Assembly: GCA_001443525.1 (NCBI GenBank)
Contig: LKPX01000029.1
Span: 1 to 43,389 of the forward strand
From: Desulfobacteraceae bacterium RAAP-1
Lineage (GTDB): Bacteria; Desulfobacterota; Desulfobacteria; Desulfobacterales; Desulfatirhabdiaceae
Direction: 5' to 3'
Length of the DNA: 43,389 nucleotides
Below are positions 41,278 through 43,389 of the stretch, piece after piece (position 1 is the stretch's first letter; the number at the start of each line of letters is the position of its first letter). Both the position numbers and the translations under genes were made by a program. Under the pieces are notes generated by a model that was not told the DNA's origin, searched no databases, and saw only the letters and a list, made by a program, of their open reading frames with translations.

Positions 41278-42390
41278 ATGATTGTAGGCATTTTAAAAGA
41301 GGTCAAAACGTCGGAAAATCGTGTCTCTATGACGCCGGCAGGTGTAGAGGTCATGAAACACGGCGGTCACACTGTATTGGTTGAAAAAAATGCCGGCTCC
41401 AACAGTGGATTCGATGACAGCGACTATATTCGGGCGGGTGCCGAAATTGTCCAGACTCCGACTGAAATTTATGGTCGTTCGGAAATGGTCATGCACGTCA
41501 AGGAACCGCTCCCTTCAGAGTATGCCCTGATTCGTGAAAATCAGATCGTGTTTACTTATCTGCATCTGGCTGCCGCAGAAGATCTGACCCATGCGTTGAT
41601 TAAATCCCGCTCCATCAACATTGCATATGAAACTATACAAAAAACCGATGGTTCACTGCCGCTGCTCATTCCAATGAGTGAAGTAGCCGGCCGTATGGCG
41701 GTTCAGGAAGGCGCCAAGTATCTGGAAATGCCTCAAGGAGGTCAGGGCGTGTTGATGGGCGGGGTGCCAGGTGTTGAACCGGCGACAGTACTGGTCATCG
41801 GCGGCGGTATCGTCGGAAGCAATGCCGCAAGAATGGCCTGCGGACTCGGAGCGAAAGTCTATCTGCTGGACAGTAACCTGGACAGACTGCGTTATCTGAG
41901 TGATGTGATGCCAGCCAACTGTTTTCTGCTGACATCTTCACCCGCAGCCATCCGGAAACTGGTAAAAGAGGCGGAGGTCGTCATCGGTGCGGTTCTGATT
42001 CCCGGCGCCAAAGCCCCCCGGCTGATTACACGGGACATGCTGAAAACCATGAAAAAAGGCTCCGTACTCGTGGATGTGGCAATCGATCAAGGCGGATGCT
42101 TTGAGACGTCAACCCCTACCACGCACACCCAGCCTACCTATGTGATTGACAACGTGATTCATTATTGTGTCGCAAACATGCCAGGCGCTGTCGCCAAAAC
42201 ATCGACCCTGGCGTTGACCAACGCTACCTTGCCATACGCACTGGAAATTGCCCGAAAAGGTTGGAAAAATGCGATGCGGGACAACTGCGAAATTCGATCC
42301 GGCGCCAATGTGATGCTGGGACAAATCACCTGTCGCGGCGTTGCCGAAGCCTTCAACCTGCCTCTGGTGGATGTCGCCACGCTGTTGTAG
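41278..42390 (+). CDS. ald: Alanine dehydrogenase
   Basis: The 370-residue NAD-dependent enzyme interconverts alanine with pyruvate and ammonia. The N-terminal ENRVSMTPAG, VMHVKEPLPSEY (catalytic Lys), TYLHLA (catalytic His) and the NAD motif VIGGGIVGSNAA are present. The VDVAIDQGGCFETS segment carries the active-site Asp. ATG 41278 with GAGGAGG just upstream is preferred; the GTG at 41272 overlaps that site. It is followed by a family B repeat, then by the convergent modB gene. Confidence 0.96.
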   Translation: MIVGILKEVKTSENRVSMTPAGVEVMKHGGHTVLVEKNAGSNSGFDDSDYIRAGAEIVQTPTEIYGRSEMVMHVKEPLPSEYALIRENQIVFTYLHLAAAEDLTHALIKSRSINIAYETIQKTDGSLPLLIPMSEVAGRMAVQEGAKYLEMPQGGQGVLMGGVPGVEPATVLVIGGGIVGSNAARMACGLGAKVYLLDSNLDRLRYLSDVMPANCFLLTSSPAAIRKLVKEAEVVIGAVLIPGAKAPRLITRDMLKTMKKGSVLVDVAIDQGGCFETSTPTTHTQPTYVIDNVIHYCVANMPGAVAKTSTLALTNATLPYALEIARKGWKNAMRDNCEIRSGANVMLGQITCRGVAEAFNLPLVDVATLL

Positions 42391-42411
42391 CACTTTAGGC
42401 ATAACGTTCTA

Positions 42412-42560
42412 ATTCCAGTTCGCATTCAAGCTGATATCTTTGTCAGCTTCGTTGTGCTGCGATTCGACGTACTGAATGTACAGTCTCATCGCTGCCCGCT
42501 TGCTTTCGCGGTCTCAGTCTGAATGCTTGCTGGAATGTCATCCTGAAAGCAAAATGGAAT
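42412..42560 (+). repeat. Family B 149-bp dispersed repeat, copy 4, between convergent genes
   Basis: A 149-bp copy from ATTCCAGTTCGCATTCAAGC to ATCCTGAAAGCAAAATGGAAT (last 20 bases shown in part), lying between ald (stop 42390) and convergent modB (stop 42575). It is slightly more diverged than the others, with AAGC for AAAC near the left end and TGTCATCCTG near the right. It may act as a shared terminator. Confidence 0.9.
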
Positions 42561-42574
42561 AAGACCAAAGGCAT

Positions 42575-43240
42575 TTAGTTTTTAGACTTGCTGAGCCGGT
42601 TGGCAATATATACCGCAGAACCGGACATTAAGGTCAATGACAGCACCATGATGTTGGCTTTGTACCATTCGCCATTGCTGACACAGGCATATATAGCCAG
42701 CGGCATGGTGCTGGTTTTTCCCGGAATGTTCCCGGCGATCATCAATGTAGCTCCAAATTCGCCGACAGCCCTGGCAAATGCCAGGACAACACCAGCGATA
42801 ATCCCTTTTTTGGCCAAAGGCAATACGATAAACACCGCTGTTTGCAGTTCAGAAAGCCCTAATGCATATGCTGCACTGATAATAGACTTATCCACAGACT
42901 CGATAGCAGCTCTGGCGGTTTTGATCAACAGAGGAATCGCTACAATAAAAGACGCCAGCACAGCGGCATACCAGGTGAACATGATACTCCACCCGGTCAA
43001 TCGGTATAGAACTCCTCCCAACCACCCGTTTCGTCCGAAAAGAACTATCAGGTAATAGCCGGTCACCGTTGGGGGCAAAACCAGCGGCAAGGTCAGAAAC
43101 ATATCCACCAATTCTCTTCCCCTGAATGATTTTCTGGCCAGCAGATATGCCAGAATGACCCCGCAGACCAGCATCAACGCCGTTGCAACCAGAGACACCT
43201 GAAGAGAAAGCCTGAGGGCAAACCATGCAGAGTCATTCAT
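42575..43240 (-). CDS. modB: Molybdate ABC transporter permease
   Basis: The 221-residue membrane protein has about five helices. VLPPTVTGYYLIVLFGRNG and the ATPase-contact loop AAYALGLSELQTAVFIVLPL are typical of ModB; FARAVGEFGATLMIAGNIPG is the family signature. With ModA and ModC it imports molybdate, which the mobA and moaE-like genes at the other end of the window would use. Its stop lies 14 nt from a family B repeat and its start 8 nt from another copy. modA and modC are not in the window. Confidence 0.93.
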   Translation of the reverse strand: MNDSAWFALRLSLQVSLVATALMLVCGVILAYLLARKSFRGRELVDMFLTLPLVLPPTVTGYYLIVLFGRNGWLGGVLYRLTGWSIMFTWYAAVLASFIVAIPLLIKTARAAIESVDKSIISAAYALGLSELQTAVFIVLPLAKKGIIAGVVLAFARAVGEFGATLMIAGNIPGKTSTMPLAIYACVSNGEWYKANIMVLSLTLMSGSAVYIANRLSKSKN

Positions 43241-43248
43241 GTGTTCTT

Positions 43249-43389
43249 ATTCCATTTTGCTTTCAAAATGATATCCCAGTAAGCATTCGGACTGAGACCG
43301 CGAAAGCAAGCGAGCAGCGATGAGACTGTACATTCAGTACGTCGAATCGCGGCACAGCGAAGCTGACAAAGGTATCAGTTTGAATGCGA
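43249..43389 (-). repeat. Family B dispersed repeat, copy 5, cut by the window end
   Basis: Reverse-orientation copy beginning ATTCCATTTTGCTTTCAAAA and running to the last base of the window (141 of 149 bp). It starts 8 nt upstream of modB, so modB is flanked by family B copies in inverted orientation (42412 and 43249). Confidence 0.9.

Noticed and set aside
42412-43389. modB flanked by inverted family B copies as a composite transposon
   Set aside because: There is no transposase in or between the copies, and the element occurs singly elsewhere. The flanking looks like chance from a common intergenic repeat.
1-43389. CRISPR arrays, tRNA, rRNA, prophage
   Set aside because: No regularly spaced short direct repeats, no tRNA cloverleaf or rRNA sequence, and no phage structural or integrase genes were seen on either strand.

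Overview
The window looks like chromosome from an anaerobic, Gram-negative bacterium, most probably a Desulfobacterota (sulfate-reducer type) lineage. This is an inference from gene content. The pointers are a cytochrome bd oxidase, an octaheme hydroxylamine-oxidoreductase-like cytochrome, molybdenum cofactor and molybdate transport genes, an NtrY-type kinase, NspC polyamine synthesis, a PrkA/YeaH/SpoVR stress locus, and beta-oxidation-type CoA enzymes. There are no rRNA or tRNA genes, no CRISPR array, no phage module and no transposase. Base composition and codon use look uniform, so most genes appear resident rather than recently acquired.

Layout. 1-733 holds two copies of a dispersed repeat (family A) and a possible promoter. 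734-1784: a truncated DUF362 protein and an isochorismatase-fold protein lacking its cysteine. 1878-2917 (minus): a MoaE-like protein and MobA. 3136-7279 (plus): a dienoyl-CoA isomerase-like protein, an AMACR-like CoA transferase and a GH17-type membrane glucan enzyme. 7649-8222: a HicAB toxin-antitoxin pair with a perfect operator palindrome. 8247-16816 (minus): AMIN protein, PrkA-like ATPase, YeaH, SpoVR, second PrkA-like ATPase. 16955-19344 (minus): cydAB. 19580-22389 (plus): NtrY-like kinase, then Ogt. 22406-23479 (minus): a GH18-like secreted protein. 23629-23901: TatA. 23990-28263 (minus): a basic amino acid ABC transporter followed by an EamA permease. 28451-29323: a second EamA permease. 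29479-30966 (minus): the octaheme cytochrome. 31352-42390 (plus): nspC, guaB, dnaE, a manC-like gene, a DegT aminotransferase, a LysM protein and ald. 42575-43240 (minus): modB.

The most striking feature that genes do not explain is a pair of small dispersed elements. Family A is about 126 bp, with termini near GACGGCTTCGTAAAAAG. Family B is 149 bp, with ATTCC...GGAAT termini. They occur about a dozen times, whole or partial, almost only between genes. Both are imperfect nested inverted repeats. Three family B copies begin exactly at the last base of a stop codon. Copies of both families separate the cistrons of the amino acid transporter, much as REP elements do in enteric bacteria.

The best candidate for an under-described system is the locus with two dissimilar PrkA-type ATPases flanking YeaH and SpoVR homologs. 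Several enzymes also depart from their families: a GDP-mannose pyrophosphorylase whose isomerase cupin has lost its metal ligands, a MoaE-like protein without the catalytic C terminus, and an isochorismatase-fold protein with Gly in place of the catalytic Cys.
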